NCBI GenBank assembly: GCA_028284345.1
Contig: JANQRY010000006.1
Coordinates: 62,001-126,000, forward strand
Reading direction: 5' to 3'
From: Hyphococcus sp.
Lineage (GTDB): Bacteria > Pseudomonadota > Alphaproteobacteria > Caulobacterales > Parvularculaceae
DNA: 64,000 bases
This document shows positions 45,607 to 55,805 of this stretch, piece after piece (within the stretch, counting starts at the first letter, position 1; every line of letters starts with the position of its first letter). The notes under the pieces are model-generated. The model saw nothing but the letters and a program-made list of their open reading frames with translations, did no database searches and was not told where the DNA came from. The translations under genes and the position numbers were made by a program.

Positions 45607-47109
45607 CTACCTCCCGGCGAGGCGGGCGCGCCACTCGGAAAACTTTTCGACGTCGGCGGCGAAGCGTCCGATGACGCGCAGGGCGTCGTCCGGATCGTCT
45701 GCGTAAGGAGCGGCGAAGGTGATGGCGCCGCCTTCGGGGTTTTCGCCGTTTAGCTTCAGCCTCGCTTGGGCGATCTTTAACGCGCGCCGGTCAAAGTAAA
45801 TGTCGTCGCCAAGCCAGTAGATTGTCACCGATAGATAGTTCTGGCCTCGCGGGTCCGATAGCCTTTCGAGGCGGCGTTGTTCCGATGTTCCGAAAAGATA
45901 GAGAATGCCGTCATGGGTTCCGATGCGGTCCCAGTCCTTGCCGGCGACGCCCGCACGCCCGGCGATCTCCGCGCCGCGGCGATCATGGGTGAAGTAGCTG
46001 AGGGCGACATAGACCCGCACGCCGGCTGAATCATAGGTCGCTGCGACGCTGCGGTCAGCCTGCGGGATCCCGGCGCGCCAGTGCTGCAGCGGCGGCAGGA
46101 TGCGCCAGCCGGGGGCGTTCAGCAGGGACAGCGTTGCGGGTGCGGACCGGTCGACGGCGCGGTCGACGACGGTGTTTGCGTAAACGGCCCCGACGGCGAG
46201 ATAGCCCGCGGCGATCGCAAGGGGAACGATGCGCCAGCCGGACGCCGTTCCGTTTGGCGTCGCTCTTGTGCGGCGGTCGGCAAAGCGTCGTGCGATCAGC
46301 GCCAGGGCGATCAGGACGAAAAGATAAAGGACCCAGCCGACGATGTAGTGATCGGGTCCAATGTTCGCCTGCTCGCCCGTGAGCAGCGGGATCAGAATCA
46401 GGAAAAAGGCGCGGACGGCGTTGGCGATAATCGCGAAGAACGCCGCGAAGAAAATAAACGCAACGCGCTTCGACCAGTGTTCGAAAGAGACATAGGCGAA
46501 CACCGCTGAGACCATGATGGCGGCGATGAGCACGTTGAGACCGGCGCAGGCCTCGGCGACGGCGAAGGCGCCGCCGCGGGTTTGAATGACGACGCCGTCG
46601 ACAACGATCTCGAAGCCGAACAGGTTGAGCGCGCCGACGACCATTGTCGCCGTTGCAAATTGCAGCGCCGGCAGGAGGCTGTCGCCGGCGGGAACCATGA
46701 AATAAAGAAAACCGAGCGGCCAGGCCCAGGCGCGCAAGGCGCCCGCGCCGAAGACGGCGCCGACGGTGCCGATCAGCATGGTGACGAAGGCGACCTGTTC
46801 GACCAGCGCGATGCCGCCGGCGCGGCCGACTAACCAGAGCGCGGCGGCGGCGACGATGGCGAAGAGCCCGATCGTTGGGTCGCCGTCGCGCGCGGGCCCG
46901 CTTCTATGGGCGAGGATCATCCACAGCGCCGCCGGGGCTACGAAAATGCCGTGATGATAGGTGGACGAGCCGAGCCATGTGCGCGCCATGTCCGGGACCG
47001 TCGGCCATGTGAGCAAGGCGGCGAGCAGCGCGAGCGCGGCGTAGGCGACCGCGCCGCCGGCGCGGTCCGCGCCGATATGCGCGCCAGATTTTAAGGTTGC
47101 GCCGTCCAT
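45607..47109 (-). CDS. xrtA: Exosortase A fused to EpsI domain
   Basis: Exosortases cleave C-terminal PEP-CTERM signals in the inner membrane and are tied to exopolysaccharide. The 500-residue protein has about eight membrane helices with the catalytic triad Cys188 (AEACAGLNVL), Arg233 (IIANAVRAFF) and His254 (GPDHYIVGW), then a soluble C-terminal domain (about 330-500) like EpsI/DUF3485. Cys-Arg-His are all present, so it should be active. No PEP-CTERM substrate is in the window. It heads a minus-strand pair with the amidotransferase. Confidence 0.88.
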   Translation of the reverse strand: MDGATLKSGAHIGADRAGGAVAYAALALLAALLTWPTVPDMARTWLGSSTYHHGIFVAPAALWMILAHRSGPARDGDPTIGLFAIVAAAALWLVGRAGGIALVEQVAFVTMLIGTVGAVFGAGALRAWAWPLGFLYFMVPAGDSLLPALQFATATMVVGALNLFGFEIVVDGVVIQTRGGAFAVAEACAGLNVLIAAIMVSAVFAYVSFEHWSKRVAFIFFAAFFAIIANAVRAFFLILIPLLTGEQANIGPDHYIVGWVLYLFVLIALALIARRFADRRTRATPNGTASGWRIVPLAIAAGYLAVGAVYANTVVDRAVDRSAPATLSLLNAPGWRILPPLQHWRAGIPQADRSVAATYDSAGVRVYVALSYFTHDRRGAEIAGRAGVAGKDWDRIGTHDGILYLFGTSEQRRLERLSDPRGQNYLSVTIYWLGDDIYFDRRALKIAQARLKLNGENPEGGAITFAAPYADDPDDALRVIGRFAADVEKFSEWRARLAGR

Positions 47110-47194
47110 CCGCTGTTTCGCCCGTCCTCATGAATTGTGGGAAAGGCAATTTAGCGGAAGCGCGTTTTGGATTTGTTAAGGAAGCGGCTGCGTC

Positions 47195-49144
47195 CTAACG
47201 ATTTTTTCGCCCCTCAATCAGCGCATCGACCACGGACGGATCGGCGAGGGTCGACGTGTCGCCAAGGGCGCCGAATTCGTTTTCGGCGATTTTCCGCAGG
47301 ATTCGGCGCATGATCTTGCCGGACCGCGTCTTCGGCAGGGCCGGCGTGAAGTGCAGAATATCCGGCTTGGCGATAGGCCCGATTTCCGTACGGACCGTTT
47401 GGTTAAGGTCCTTAACCAGTTCGTCGCTTTCGGCGGCCCCTTCCATCAGCGTGACATAGGCGTAAATGCCCTGTCCCTTAACGTCGTGGGGATAGCCGAC
47501 GACTGCGGCTTCGGCGACGGCGGCGTGGGCGACGAGGGCGCTTTCCACTTCCGCCGTGCCCATGCGGTGGCCGGAAACGTTCAGCACGTCATCGACGCGG
47601 CCGGTGATCCAGTAATAGCCGTCTTCATCGCGCCGGGCGCCGTCGCCGGTGAAATACATGCCGGGATACGTCTTGAAATAGGTGTCGATGAAACGCTGGT
47701 GATCGCCGAAGACCGTGCGCATCTGACCCGGCCAGGAATCGGTAATAACGAGATTGCCCGAGACCGCGCCGTCGAGGAATTTTCCGTCGGCGTCAACGAG
47801 GGCGGGAAAGACGCCGGGCAGGGGGAGCGTCGCCGATCCGGGTTTGAGATCTGTGGCGCCGGGGAGCGGCGAAATCAACACGCCGCCGGTTTCGGTCTGC
47901 CACCACGTATCGACAATGGGCAACGCGCCGCCGCCGACCACGCGATGATACCAGTTCCACGCTTCAGGATTGATCGGCTCGCCCACCGTGCCGAGGACGC
48001 GGAGCTTGGAAAGGTCCGCCGCCTCCACATACGCGTCGCCCTCGCGCATGAGCGCGCGCAGGGCCGTCGGCGCGGTGTAGAAGATATTGACGTCGTGCTT
48101 TTCACAGACTTTCCAGAAGCGCGACGCATCCGGGTAGGTGGGCACGCCCTCGAACATCAGCGTTGTCGCGCCATTGGCGAGCGGGCCGTAGACGATATAG
48201 GTGTGGCCGGTGACCCAGCCCACATCCGCCGTGCACCAGTAGATGTCACCGGGCTTGTAGTCGAAGACCATTTCGTGGGTGTAGGCGGCGTAGGTCATAT
48301 AGCCGCCGGTCGTATGCAGAACGCCCTTCGGCTTGCCGGTGGAACCGGAGGTATACAGAATAAAGAGCGGGTCTTCCGCGCCCATGGGTTCCGGGATGCA
48401 ATGGGGCGAAACGTCGTCGCGAGCTTCGCCATACCATTTGAGGTCGCGGCCGTGATTCATCGGGACGTCAGCGTCCGTGCGCTCAACGACGAGCACGAGA
48501 CGGGTCTCGACCCCGTTCAGCTTGTCGAGGGCCTTGTCTACATTGTCTTTTAGCGGAACGGTCTTGCCGCCGCGCAAGCCTTCATCGGCGGTGATCACCG
48601 CGACGGCGCCGCAATCCTCGATGCGGCTTGCGAGCGCGTCCGGCGAAAACCCGCCGAAGACAACGGAGTGAACCGCGCCGATGCGCGCGCAGGCGAGCAT
48701 GGCGAAGGCGGCCTCCGGGATCATCGGCATATAGATGACGACGCGGTCGCCCTTCTCGACGCCGCGCGCTTTCAGGAGATTCGCCATGCGGCTCGTCTCT
48801 TCCAGCGCTTCCCGATAGGTGATCTTTTTGTCGACGCCCGGGTCGTCGCTTTCCCAGATGATCGCCGTATCGTTCGCCCGGGCCGGCAGATGACGGTCGA
48901 GGCAATTGACGCAGGCGTTGAGGACGCCGTCCTCAAACCATCTGATATGAAGATCGTCTGCGTTGAAGGAAACGTCCTTGACCTTGGTGAAGGGGTCGAT
49001 CCAGTCGATCCGCTTTGCGATATCGGCCCAGAAGGCTTCCGGGTCCTTTGCGGCCGCCTCGCGCAAGGCGGCGGCGCGGCCCACGTCTGTCAGGGTGTTT
49101 TTTCTGGCGACATCGCTGACGGGGATGACGGTTTCGGCGCTCAT
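47195..49144 (-). CDS. acs: Acetyl-CoA synthetase
   Basis: Acs makes acetyl-CoA from acetate, ATP and CoA. The 649-residue protein has [20 protein letters not shown] (AMP-binding P-loop), [20 protein letters not shown], and the C-terminal [20 protein letters not shown] with the acetylatable Lys. RBS GGGAGAAG precedes ATG 49144. It lies 86 bases from the exosortase gene and is probably its own transcript. Confidence 0.96.
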   Translation of the reverse strand: MSAETVIPVSDVARKNTLTDVGRAAALREAAAKDPEAFWADIAKRIDWIDPFTKVKDVSFNADDLHIRWFEDGVLNACVNCLDRHLPARANDTAIIWESDDPGVDKKITYREALEETSRMANLLKARGVEKGDRVVIYMPMIPEAAFAMLACARIGAVHSVVFGGFSPDALASRIEDCGAVAVITADEGLRGGKTVPLKDNVDKALDKLNGVETRLVLVVERTDADVPMNHGRDLKWYGEARDDVSPHCIPEPMGAEDPLFILYTSGSTGKPKGVLHTTGGYMTYAAYTHEMVFDYKPGDIYWCTADVGWVTGHTYIVYGPLANGATTLMFEGVPTYPDASRFWKVCEKHDVNIFYTAPTALRALMREGDAYVEAADLSKLRVLGTVGEPINPEAWNWYHRVVGGGALPIVDTWWQTETGGVLISPLPGATDLKPGSATLPLPGVFPALVDADGKFLDGAVSGNLVITDSWPGQMRTVFGDHQRFIDTYFKTYPGMYFTGDGARRDEDGYYWITGRVDDVLNVSGHRMGTAEVESALVAHAAVAEAAVVGYPHDVKGQGIYAYVTLMEGAAESDELVKDLNQTVRTEIGPIAKPDILHFTPALPKTRSGKIMRRILRKIAENEFGALGDTSTLADPSVVDALIEGRKNR

Positions 49145-49223
49145 GTGTTTCTTCTCCCAAATGCGGGAGGGAACGTAGTCGAAAGGTTCGGGGCGCGCAA
49201 AGGATGCGCGGGTTAGACGCCGC

Positions 49224-50594
49224 CTAGTTCAGATGCGTGTCCGCGTCGGAGACGACAAAGCAACTGACGCCGGCGTTTTTCAACTCCGTGCAGGCGAGGG
49301 TCGCCTCAATCTCCGTCAGCTTGCGGAAGCGGGCCCGGTACAGCATGGAGCCGTCTGCGCGCATGGTCGGCAGGATCGCCCGGTCGCGGTCGGTGAAGCC
49401 GCTTTTCGCCGCGGCGGCTTCGAGTTCGGCCTGCGCCAGTTCCTTGGTGGAATAGGCGCCGATCTGCACGCCGAAGGCGAAGGGATTGACCGTTTCAAGA
49501 TCGCCTTCGCCGATGAACCCTTCTTCGTTGGGCGCCGAGGCGATGCGGGCGCGCTCGAATTCATTGAAATCGTCGATATCGGCCGAGGCGATCAGGGCGC
49601 CCAGAATGTCGCCCTCGCCGGCGGGGGTTTCCGAAAACCCGGCGGCGGCGGTCATGATCTCGTTGCGCAAGGGTTCGTGCCCGGCGATCGTCGGCGCAGC
49701 GGTCCTCGCCGCAAGCGCGGCAACCAGCGTCGGTTTGAGGCGCGGGGCCGGCGTTTTGCGATGAAGCGCGGCGATCCGCGTCGGGTTTTTCGCGACCTCG
49801 GCGAAGGCGTTGTTGAGGATATCGCGCATATGGCGGTCGCGGCTCCAGGATTTGCGCCCGCCCAGGACCACGCCGACAAGGCGCACGCCGTCCTTTTCCG
49901 CCGATGTGACGAGGTTAAAGCCCGAGCGCCGCGTATAGCCGGTCTTGATGCCGTCGGCGCCGTCATAGTTTTTCACGAGCGAATTGTGGGTCGAATAGGT
50001 GCGTCCGCCATAGGTGAAGGATTTCGCCGCGAAGTAATGATAATGTTGCGGGAAATCCTGCATGACCCGGCGTCCGAGTTCGGCCATGTCGCGGGCGGTG
50101 GTGACCTGTCGCGAATTCGGCAGGCCCGACGCGTTTCGAAATGTCGTTGAGCGCATGCCCAGTTGGCGCGCCCGCGTGGTCATCGTCTTGGCGAATTGCC
50201 ATTCGGAACCGGCGAGGGTTTCTGCAACAACGACGGCGACGTCATTGGCCGATTTGACCACCAGCGCCCGAATCGCCGTGTCGACGGAAATGGTCGATCC
50301 GGCTTTGACGCCGAGCTTTGAGGGCGGCTGGCCGGCGGCGCGTTTGGACACTTTCAGCTTTGACTCGAGCGTCAGCTCGCCGGCCTCAACGGCCTCGAAC
50401 AGCATGTAGAGCGTCATCATCTTGGTCAGGGACGCCGGATAGCGCCGGGCCGTGGAGTAGCGGTCAAAAAGGATGTCGCCGGACTCGGCGTGCATCACAT
50501 AGGCGGCGTATTTGGAGTTCGCCTGCGCCGGGGCGAGCGCCGCCGTTAACGCAAAAAGCGCAACAAAGACTACGCAACCGCTAAACCAACGCAT
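49224..50594 (-). CDS. D-alanyl-D-alanine carboxypeptidase with SPOR domain
   Basis: A low-molecular-weight penicillin-binding protein (DacA/PBP5 type) that trims the terminal D-Ala of peptidoglycan. The 456-residue precursor has a signal peptide to about residue 26, the SxxK site in ASLTKMMT (Ser55-Lys58), SAN (115-117), KTG (217-219), and a C-terminal SPOR domain (about 375-456, beginning [20 protein letters not shown]) that should bind denuded glycan at the septum. Start ATG 50594 follows GAGGATC. No membrane-anchoring amphipathic tail of the PBP5 type is seen. Confidence 0.9.
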   Translation of the reverse strand: MRWFSGCVVFVALFALTAALAPAQANSKYAAYVMHAESGDILFDRYSTARRYPASLTKMMTLYMLFEAVEAGELTLESKLKVSKRAAGQPPSKLGVKAGSTISVDTAIRALVVKSANDVAVVVAETLAGSEWQFAKTMTTRARQLGMRSTTFRNASGLPNSRQVTTARDMAELGRRVMQDFPQHYHYFAAKSFTYGGRTYSTHNSLVKNYDGADGIKTGYTRRSGFNLVTSAEKDGVRLVGVVLGGRKSWSRDRHMRDILNNAFAEVAKNPTRIAALHRKTPAPRLKPTLVAALAARTAAPTIAGHEPLRNEIMTAAAGFSETPAGEGDILGALIASADIDDFNEFERARIASAPNEEGFIGEGDLETVNPFAFGVQIGAYSTKELAQAELEAAAAKSGFTDRDRAILPTMRADGSMLYRARFRKLTEIEATLACTELKNAGVSCFVVSDADTHLN

Positions 50595-50841
50595 CAAACG
50601 ATCCTCGCCGATAGATCAAATTCAAGCAATATGCTGAGAGACGAGCCCCCGGAGAAATTTACCAGTCTCGACCGCCGCGACCGCCCCAGCCGCCGGAAAC
50701 GGGGTCGACGCGCACGCGTCGCCGTCATTTCAAGCAAGGGATGTGCCGTTAAACCGAGACAAACGTCAGAGTTTTGATCCTCCGTTTGGGCGGTAAAATT
50801 ATCGTTAACGAAGAGTTCACCAATTTTAAAATATGAACTTT

Positions 50842-50856
50842 TTGTGCAGCGCACAA
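50842..50856. promoter_or_regulatory. PhaR-like dyad 1 upstream of phasin
   Basis: TTGTGC-AGC-GCACAA, a perfect inverted repeat of TGC-rich type, lying seven bases before the -35 TTGACA. Phasin genes in PHA-forming alphaproteobacteria are repressed by PhaR, which binds TGCA-rich sites near the promoter. The regulator gene is not in the window. Confidence 0.4.
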
Positions 50857-50863
50857 TTTTGCC

Positions 50864-50892
50864 TTGACATTGGGGCCGGGCGTAAATATGTT
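50864..50892 (+). promoter_or_regulatory. Sigma-70-like promoter of the phasin gene
   Basis: TTGACA (50864-50869) and TATGTT (50887-50892) with a 17-base spacer. TTGACA is a perfect -35 and the -10 matches at four of six positions. The leader to the phasin ATG is about 70 bases. Confidence 0.5.
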
Positions 50893-50903
50893 GCACTGCA
50901 CAA
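50891..50903. promoter_or_regulatory. PhaR-like repeat 2 upstream of phasin
   Basis: TTGCACTGCACAA overlaps the end of the -10 element; with dyad 1 it places TGCAC-type sequences on both sides of the promoter, a good arrangement for repression. Confidence 0.4.
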
Positions 50904-50972
50904 AAGGCTGAGATCCGGAATATTTAAGACAGATCAAGGCCTTATATTGATTTATGCCCCAGGGAGAACAAA

Positions 50973-51419
50973 ATGGCTGCGGCAAACAAAACTGAGACGG
51001 GCGGCAACGCCTTTGACGCCTTCGCGACGATCAACCCGGAGTCCTTCAAGGAAGGCTACGAGAAATTCGCCGAAGGCGTTTCCGCGATCGCCGATTTCAA
51101 CAAAGGCGCGCTGCAAGCGGTGATGGATTCGGCGGGCGCCTATTCGAAAGGCGTTGAAAAGCTGACGGCGGAAAACACCGATTTCTTCAAGTCCTCCTAC
51201 GAGCGTGCGGTTTCGGTCGGCAAATCGGTCGCCGGCGCCCAGAGCCCGCAGGAAGCGTTTGATATTCAATCGGAATTTGCGCGTGAGTCGGTTGAGAAAA
51301 ATCTCGGCCAGGCCAACAAGGTCGCCGATCTGTGGGTCGATACGACCAAGAAATCCATGGCTCCGCTGACCGAGCGCTACAGCGAGCTGGTTGAGAAGAT
51401 TCAGTCTTACCGCCCGTAA
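50973..51419 (+). CDS. Phasin family protein
   Basis: Phasins coat polyhydroxyalkanoate granules. The 148-residue, helical, cysteine-free protein has the phasin_2-like pattern FKEGYEKFAEGVSAIADFNK, YSKGVEKLTAENTDFFKSSY, AQSPQEAFDIQSEFARESVE and TKKSMAPLTERYSELVEKI. Surface coating is plausible but PHA synthase genes are not in the window, so the partner is inferred. RBS AGGGAGAACAAA precedes the ATG and a strong terminator follows. Confidence 0.9.
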   Translation: MAAANKTETGGNAFDAFATINPESFKEGYEKFAEGVSAIADFNKGALQAVMDSAGAYSKGVEKLTAENTDFFKSSYERAVSVGKSVAGAQSPQEAFDIQSEFARESVEKNLGQANKVADLWVDTTKKSMAPLTERYSELVEKIQSYRP

Positions 51420-51447
51420 GACACCCAATACTTGTTGCGTAACTGGG

Positions 51448-51480
51448 AAAGCCCGGCCTTCTGGCCGGGCTTTTTCTTTT
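51448..51480 (+). terminator. Rho-independent terminator after phasin
   Basis: AAAGCCCGGCC-TTC-TGGCCGGGCTTTTT, an 11-bp G+C-rich stem and T-run (TTTTTCTTTT), 28 bases after the phasin stop. Confidence 0.9.
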
Positions 51481-51613
51481 TGGGGTCTTTCCGGGATAGT
51501 CTGGCCGCCTGCGCCCGGTTTGCGCCTTTTCAACGAAATTGCGTTACATATCTAAGGCGCATTGTATGACGCGTCTCGACTTCATATGTGGCGGATCGGT
51601 GGAAAGACGACGA

Positions 51614-51949
51614 ATGGCGGACGAGCACGACCAGGATCAGGATATTGAGCGGGGCCCCGGCGTTGGCGTGGTGGAGAAAACTGCGCCGCGCACCAAAAGG
51701 CCCTCGCTCTATAAGGTCGTCCTGTTGAACGACGATTATACGCCGCAGGAATTTGTCGTCTGGCTGTTGCAGGCGATCTTCAAAAAAGACGCCGAGGAGG
51801 CCGTGCGCATCATGCTGCATGTTCACAATAACGGCGTCGGCATTTGCGGGGTCTATACATACGAGGTTGCCGAGACCAAAGTAGCGCAGGTCATGGAACT
51901 GTCGCGGCGCAATCAGCATCCGCTGCAGTGCATGATGGAACGGGAGTAA
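51614..51949 (+). CDS. clpS: ATP-dependent Clp protease adapter ClpS
   Basis: ClpS delivers N-degron substrates to ClpAP. The 111-residue protein has the acidic N-terminal tail ([13 protein letters not shown]) and the ClpS core: [40 protein letters not shown] and [23 protein letters not shown] 51614 after GGAAAGACGA is preferred over upstream frame openings. clpA follows after 6 bases. Confidence 0.95.
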   Translation: MADEHDQDQDIERGPGVGVVEKTAPRTKRPSLYKVVLLNDDYTPQEFVVWLLQAIFKKDAEEAVRIMLHVHNNGVGICGVYTYEVAETKVAQVMELSRRNQHPLQCMMERE

Positions 51950-51955
51950 GGATCA

Positions 51956-54277
51956 GTGGCGTCTTTCAGTCAAAGTCTCGACGAAGCCCTGCATCGCGCG
52001 ATTTCGCTTGCGACCGAACGCGACCATGAGTTGGCGACGCTCGAACATCTTTTGCTGGCGCTGACCGACGATCGCGATGCGGCGGCGGTTATGCGCGCGT
52101 GCAATGTCGACATCGAACTGTTGCGCCGCCAGCTTTACGAATTCATCGAAAACGAACTGGCCAACCTGAAACTCGAAAATGACGAGCAGGCGAAACCGAC
52201 CGCCAGCTTCCAGCGCGTCATTCAGCGTGCGGTCATTCACGTACAGTCTTCAGGACGCGAAGAGGTGACGGGCGCCAATGTGCTCGTTGCGTTGTTCGCC
52301 GAGCGTGAGAGCCACGCCGCCCACTTCCTGCAGGCGCAGGACATGACGCGCTTCGATGCGGTCAATTACATTTCTCATGGCCTTGCAAAACGACCGGGCG
52401 AGAACCAGCCGAAAACGCCGCGCGGCGCCAGCGAAGACGCCGGCGAGAGCGGCAAGCCGCAATCGGCGCTGGAATCCTATTGCGTCGATCTCAACGCCAA
52501 GGCGCGCTCAGGCAAGATCGATCCCCTGATCGGCCGCGAGGCGGAAGTCGAACGCTCGATCCAGGTGCTTTGCCGCCGGCGCAAGAACAACCCGCTGCTG
52601 GTGGGCGATCCGGGTGTCGGCAAGACCGCCATTGCGGAGGGGCTCGCGCTTCAGATTGTCGATGAAAAAGTGCCCGAGGTGCTCGCCAATTCGACGATCT
52701 ACGCCCTCGATATGGGATCGCTGCTTGCCGGCACGCGCTATCGCGGCGACTTCGAGGAGCGCATCAAGGCGGTCCTCAAAGAACTTGAAGACCACGAAGA
52801 CGCGGTCCTCTTCATTGACGAGATCCACACCGTGGTCGGCGCCGGCGCCACCTCCGGCGGCGCCATGGATGCGTCGAACCTCTTAAAGCCGGCGCTGCAG
52901 TCGGGCGCGCTCCGTTGCATGGGGTCGACGACCTATAAGGAGTTCCGTCAGCATTTCGAAAAAGACCGCGCGCTTGCGCGCCGGTTCCAGAAGATCGACG
53001 TGGTCGAGCCGTCGAAAGAAGACACCGTCAAAATTCTGCAAGGTTTGCAGCCCTATTTCGAAGAGCACCACAAGATTAAGTATACGAACGATGCGATCCG
53101 GTCCGCGGCGGAGCTGTCCGCCAAATACATGACCGACCGCAAGCTGCCCGACAAGGCGATTGACGTGATCGACGAGGCCGGCGCCCGCCAGATGCTGTTC
53201 TCGGAGGATGAGCGCAAGAAGACCATCGGCACCGACGAGATCGAGGAAGTGGTCGCCAAGATGGCGCGCATCCCGCCGCGGTCGGTGTCGAAGTCCGATA
53301 CGGAGCGGCTGCAGAAACTGGGCGAGGATCTGCGCCGGGTCGTGTTCGGCCAGGACGAGGCCATCGACCAGCTTGCGGCGGCCATCAAACTGTCGCGCGC
53401 GGGGCTTCGCGAACCGGAAAAACCCATCGGCTCCTATCTCTTCGCCGGCCCCACCGGCGTCGGCAAGACGGAAGTCGCCAAGCAACTGGCCCTCGTCATG
53501 GGGCTGGAACTCGTTCGCTTCGACATGTCCGAATATATGGAGCGGCATACGGTCTCGCGCCTCATTGGCGCGCCCCCGGGCTATGTGGGGTTCGATCAGG
53601 GCGGTCTTCTCACCGACGCCATCGACCAGAACCCCCATTGCGTCCTGCTGCTCGACGAAATCGAAAAGGCCCATGGAGAGATCTTCAACATTCTCCTGCA
53701 GGTCATGGACAACGGCCAGCTTACCGACACCAATGGGCGCAAGGTCGACTTCCGCAATGTCATCATCATCATGACCACCAACGCCGGCGCTGCGGATGCG
53801 GCGAAGTTCCAGATCGGCTTTGCGGGCGGCAAGAAAACCGACGAAACCGACGCTGCGATCCGGCGCATGTTCACGCCGGAATTCCGCAACCGGCTGGATG
53901 CGACGATTCACTTCGCGGGCCTCTCGGCGCCGATCGTCAACCGCATTGTCGAGAAATTCGTTCTGCAACTCGAAGCGCAGCTTGCCGATCGCGGCGTGAC
54001 CTTCGAACTGTCAGACGATGCGACCCGCTGGCTGGCGGAAAAAGGCTTCGACGATGAAATGGGCGCGCGGCCGCTCGCCCGGATCATTCAGGAGCATGTG
54101 AAAAAGCCGATTGCCGACGAAATCCTGTTCGGCAAGCTCAAAGACGGCGGCGTCGTCAGAGTGCTCGCCGACAAGGACGACAAGTCGAAGCTCGCCTTTG
54201 AATATATTCCGGACCCGGACGGCGCCAAACCAAAAGACGGCGGCGACGGAACCAACGTACCGGCGCTGGTTGAGTAG
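51956..54277 (+). CDS. clpA: ATP-dependent Clp protease ATP-binding subunit ClpA
   Basis: ClpA unfolds substrates and feeds them to ClpP. The 773 residues have the N-terminal ClpN domain ([19 protein letters not shown]), AAA-1 with [15 protein letters not shown] and [19 protein letters not shown]-2 with [15 protein letters not shown], and a C-terminal D2-small domain with an IGF-loop-like QIGFAGGKK near 620. It starts with GTG at 51956 and is coupled to clpS. The usual order is clpS-clpA, as here. Confidence 0.95.
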   Translation: MASFSQSLDEALHRAISLATERDHELATLEHLLLALTDDRDAAAVMRACNVDIELLRRQLYEFIENELANLKLENDEQAKPTASFQRVIQRAVIHVQSSGREEVTGANVLVALFAERESHAAHFLQAQDMTRFDAVNYISHGLAKRPGENQPKTPRGASEDAGESGKPQSALESYCVDLNAKARSGKIDPLIGREAEVERSIQVLCRRRKNNPLLVGDPGVGKTAIAEGLALQIVDEKVPEVLANSTIYALDMGSLLAGTRYRGDFEERIKAVLKELEDHEDAVLFIDEIHTVVGAGATSGGAMDASNLLKPALQSGALRCMGSTTYKEFRQHFEKDRALARRFQKIDVVEPSKEDTVKILQGLQPYFEEHHKIKYTNDAIRSAAELSAKYMTDRKLPDKAIDVIDEAGARQMLFSEDERKKTIGTDEIEEVVAKMARIPPRSVSKSDTERLQKLGEDLRRVVFGQDEAIDQLAAAIKLSRAGLREPEKPIGSYLFAGPTGVGKTEVAKQLALVMGLELVRFDMSEYMERHTVSRLIGAPPGYVGFDQGGLLTDAIDQNPHCVLLLDEIEKAHGEIFNILLQVMDNGQLTDTNGRKVDFRNVIIIMTTNAGAADAAKFQIGFAGGKKTDETDAAIRRMFTPEFRNRLDATIHFAGLSAPIVNRIVEKFVLQLEAQLADRGVTFELSDDATRWLAEKGFDDEMGARPLARIIQEHVKKPIADEILFGKLKDGGVVRVLADKDDKSKLAFEYIPDPDGAKPKDGGDGTNVPALVE

Positions 54278-54347
54278 ATTTTCGCTGAGACAATTTGAGC
54301 GCTCGGGGTTAGCGCCAGTTGTTGTTTATTCGATTCAGATAAACCTC

Positions 54348-54467
54348 CGCTCATCCCGGCCCCCGGATCCGGCCGTAGGCCGGTCCGAGGATAAACTTCG
54401 GCCGGGATCTAAGGCCGCGGCTTCGACGCTTGCCTCTTGAGATCCCGGCCTTCGCCGGGATGAGCGG
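54348..54467. repeat. Family B palindromic element, copy 2 with inserted hairpin
   Basis: Right end GATCCCGGCCTTCGCCGGGA and TGAGCGG is identical to copy 1. The left arm CGCTCATCCCGGCC is interrupted by a G+C-rich hairpin segment (CCGGATCCGGCC-GTA-GGCCGGTCCGAGG) before GGCCGGGATC continues. It lies in the 335-base gap between clpA and the DM13 gene; the rest of the gap (54468-54612) is G+C-rich and holds nothing recognisable. Confidence 0.75.
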
Positions 54468-54612
54468 GTGGAAAATTGATCCCGAGGTCCGCCGCCTGAC
54501 GGGTGCGCATGAACGGCGCCTCAAAAAGCCGCCGCCGACGGGCGTCCGCGGCGGCGGCCTACGATCAGCGCCCTCTTGGGGGGAGATTTGGGCGCCTCAC
54601 GAACAGAAAGCG

Positions 54613-55065
54613 TCAGGCGAGATCGGCCGCGCTCCAGAGTTTCGAGTACTGTTCGCAGTGGATCAAAATCGACTTGAAGCTTGCGAGATCAACGCCGTCA
54701 GGAATGGCGTAAACCTGCTCGCCCGCATTGCTGGTCAGCGGTGCGACAAGGACGGAGCCCGCCGTCGCATTGCGTCCGTTGGTTTTGTCGGCGGCGAGCG
54801 GCGACAGGAATATTTTCAGGTCCGGGGCGTTGCGGGTTCGAAAATCAGCCGACAGTTTCACGTAGGTCACGCCGTCTTCGGCGTAGATTTCCCATGTGCC
54901 CGAAGACTTGAAGGATTTCTTTGTCCAGTCGCCGGCGAACAGCGTTTCGCTCGGCGCGGCCTCGGCCATGGCGAGATGAAGGTTCTGACCGGCGACGGCG
55001 GGCGCGGCGGCGACGGCGAGACCGATCGACGCCAGCAGGGCGAGAATGGGGTTGGCGGTGTTCAT
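54613..55065 (-). CDS. DM13 domain protein, predicted periplasmic
   Basis: The 150-residue precursor has a signal peptide (AVAAAPAVAG, cleaved near 26) and one DM13 domain (ETLFAGDWTKKSFKSSGTWE; YVKLSADFRTRNAPDLKIF; FKSILIHCEQYSKLWSAADL). DM13 domains are proposed cytochrome-like redox or adhesive modules; in bacteria function is unclear. One Cys remains, in HCEQY near the C-terminus. RBS AAGGATG precedes ATG 55065. It is a stand-alone minus-strand gene after the ridA operon. Confidence 0.8.
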   Translation of the reverse strand: MNTANPILALLASIGLAVAAAPAVAGQNLHLAMAEAAPSETLFAGDWTKKSFKSSGTWEIYAEDGVTYVKLSADFRTRNAPDLKIFLSPLAADKTNGRNATAGSVLVAPLTSNAGEQVYAIPDGVDLASFKSILIHCEQYSKLWSAADLA

Positions 55066-55126
55066 GAATTTGCATCCTTTTCTTTTTGAACGACGCCGTT
55101 CTGATATGGCGAGTGGCCGATCACGC

Positions 55127-55330
55127 GCAAAACACGAAAGGGCGGTTTTGCATGAACTAATGGTGATCGGCGCCGGCATTATGACGACCCGAAAAAAAAG
55201 ACCGTCGCAGGGGAAGGGGTCCGCGACGGTCTTTTCGGGGACGTTCCGCAAGCCGGGGGGCGCGATGCGGAACCTCTTACAACACGACGCTGAAGATAGC
55301 GCGCAGGACCGACCTCCGCAAAACACGAAA
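55127..55330. other. Non-coding region with two hairpins and a 13-base direct repeat
   Basis: GCAAAACACGAAA occurs at 55127-55139 and again at 55318-55330. Between them are the terminator-like hairpin at 55196-55235 and a second dyad, GTTCCGCA (from about 55244) with TGCGGAAC (to about 55273). No ORF in the 305-base gap between the DM13 and HIT genes looks like a gene. It may be only the end of the HIT operon transcript or a small structured RNA; no known RNA family was recognised. Confidence 0.35.
55196..55235 (-). terminator. Bidirectional terminator-like hairpin after the HIT gene
   Basis: AAAAGACCGTCGC and GCGACGGTCTTTT pair over 13 bp around a 14-base G-rich loop. A-run on one side and T-run on the other allow function in both directions. 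It lies about 135 bases downstream of the HIT gene stop on minus. Confidence 0.65.
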
Positions 55331-55370
55331 CAGCGACGGCCGCTAACGAAGCCGTGAAAGCGCCCGTCGT

Positions 55371-55805
55371 TTAGAGGGCGGCGCGGATGGCCGCGGCGAC
55401 GGGCTCCAGCGTTTCTGCCGCGGCGGGACCGCCGTCGCCATGCCGGCCGAGCGTTTCGCCTTCGTAGATCGGGATAATGTGAAAATGCAGATGAAAGACC
55501 GTCTGCCCGGCGGGCGCGCCGTTAAACTGGACGATGCGGACGCCGTCTGGCTTCAGCCCCGCCTTGACGCCGCCTGCGACTTTCCGAACGGCGCCGATCA
55601 ACTCGGCGAGGGCGCTGTCGTCAATGTCGAAGAGGTTGGTCGCCTCGGCCTTTTTATGAATGACGAGGCAATGGCCCTTGCTTTGCGGAAAGACATCCAT
55701 GAAGGCGAGGATGTCGTCGGTTTCGAACAGTTTGACGCAACCCATCTCGCCGCGCACGATCTTGGCGAAGATGTTGTCCGGATCATAGGGTTCGTTGAGG
55801 CTCAT
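55371..55805 (-). CDS. HIT family protein (histidine triad)
   Basis: HIT proteins are nucleotide hydrolases or transferases. The 144-residue protein has DNIFAKIVRGEMGCVKLFET, VFPQSKGHCLVIHKKAEATN and the catalytic HLHFHIIP (HxHxH) followed by PIYEG. It is Hint-like in length and layout. The start overlaps the DUF2007 gene by four bases (ATGA), and it is the last gene of a four-gene minus-strand operon. Confidence 0.92.
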   Translation of the reverse strand: MSLNEPYDPDNIFAKIVRGEMGCVKLFETDDILAFMDVFPQSKGHCLVIHKKAEATNLFDIDDSALAELIGAVRKVAGGVKAGLKPDGVRIVQFNGAPAGQTVFHLHFHIIPIYEGETLGRHGDGGPAAAETLEPVAAAIRAAL

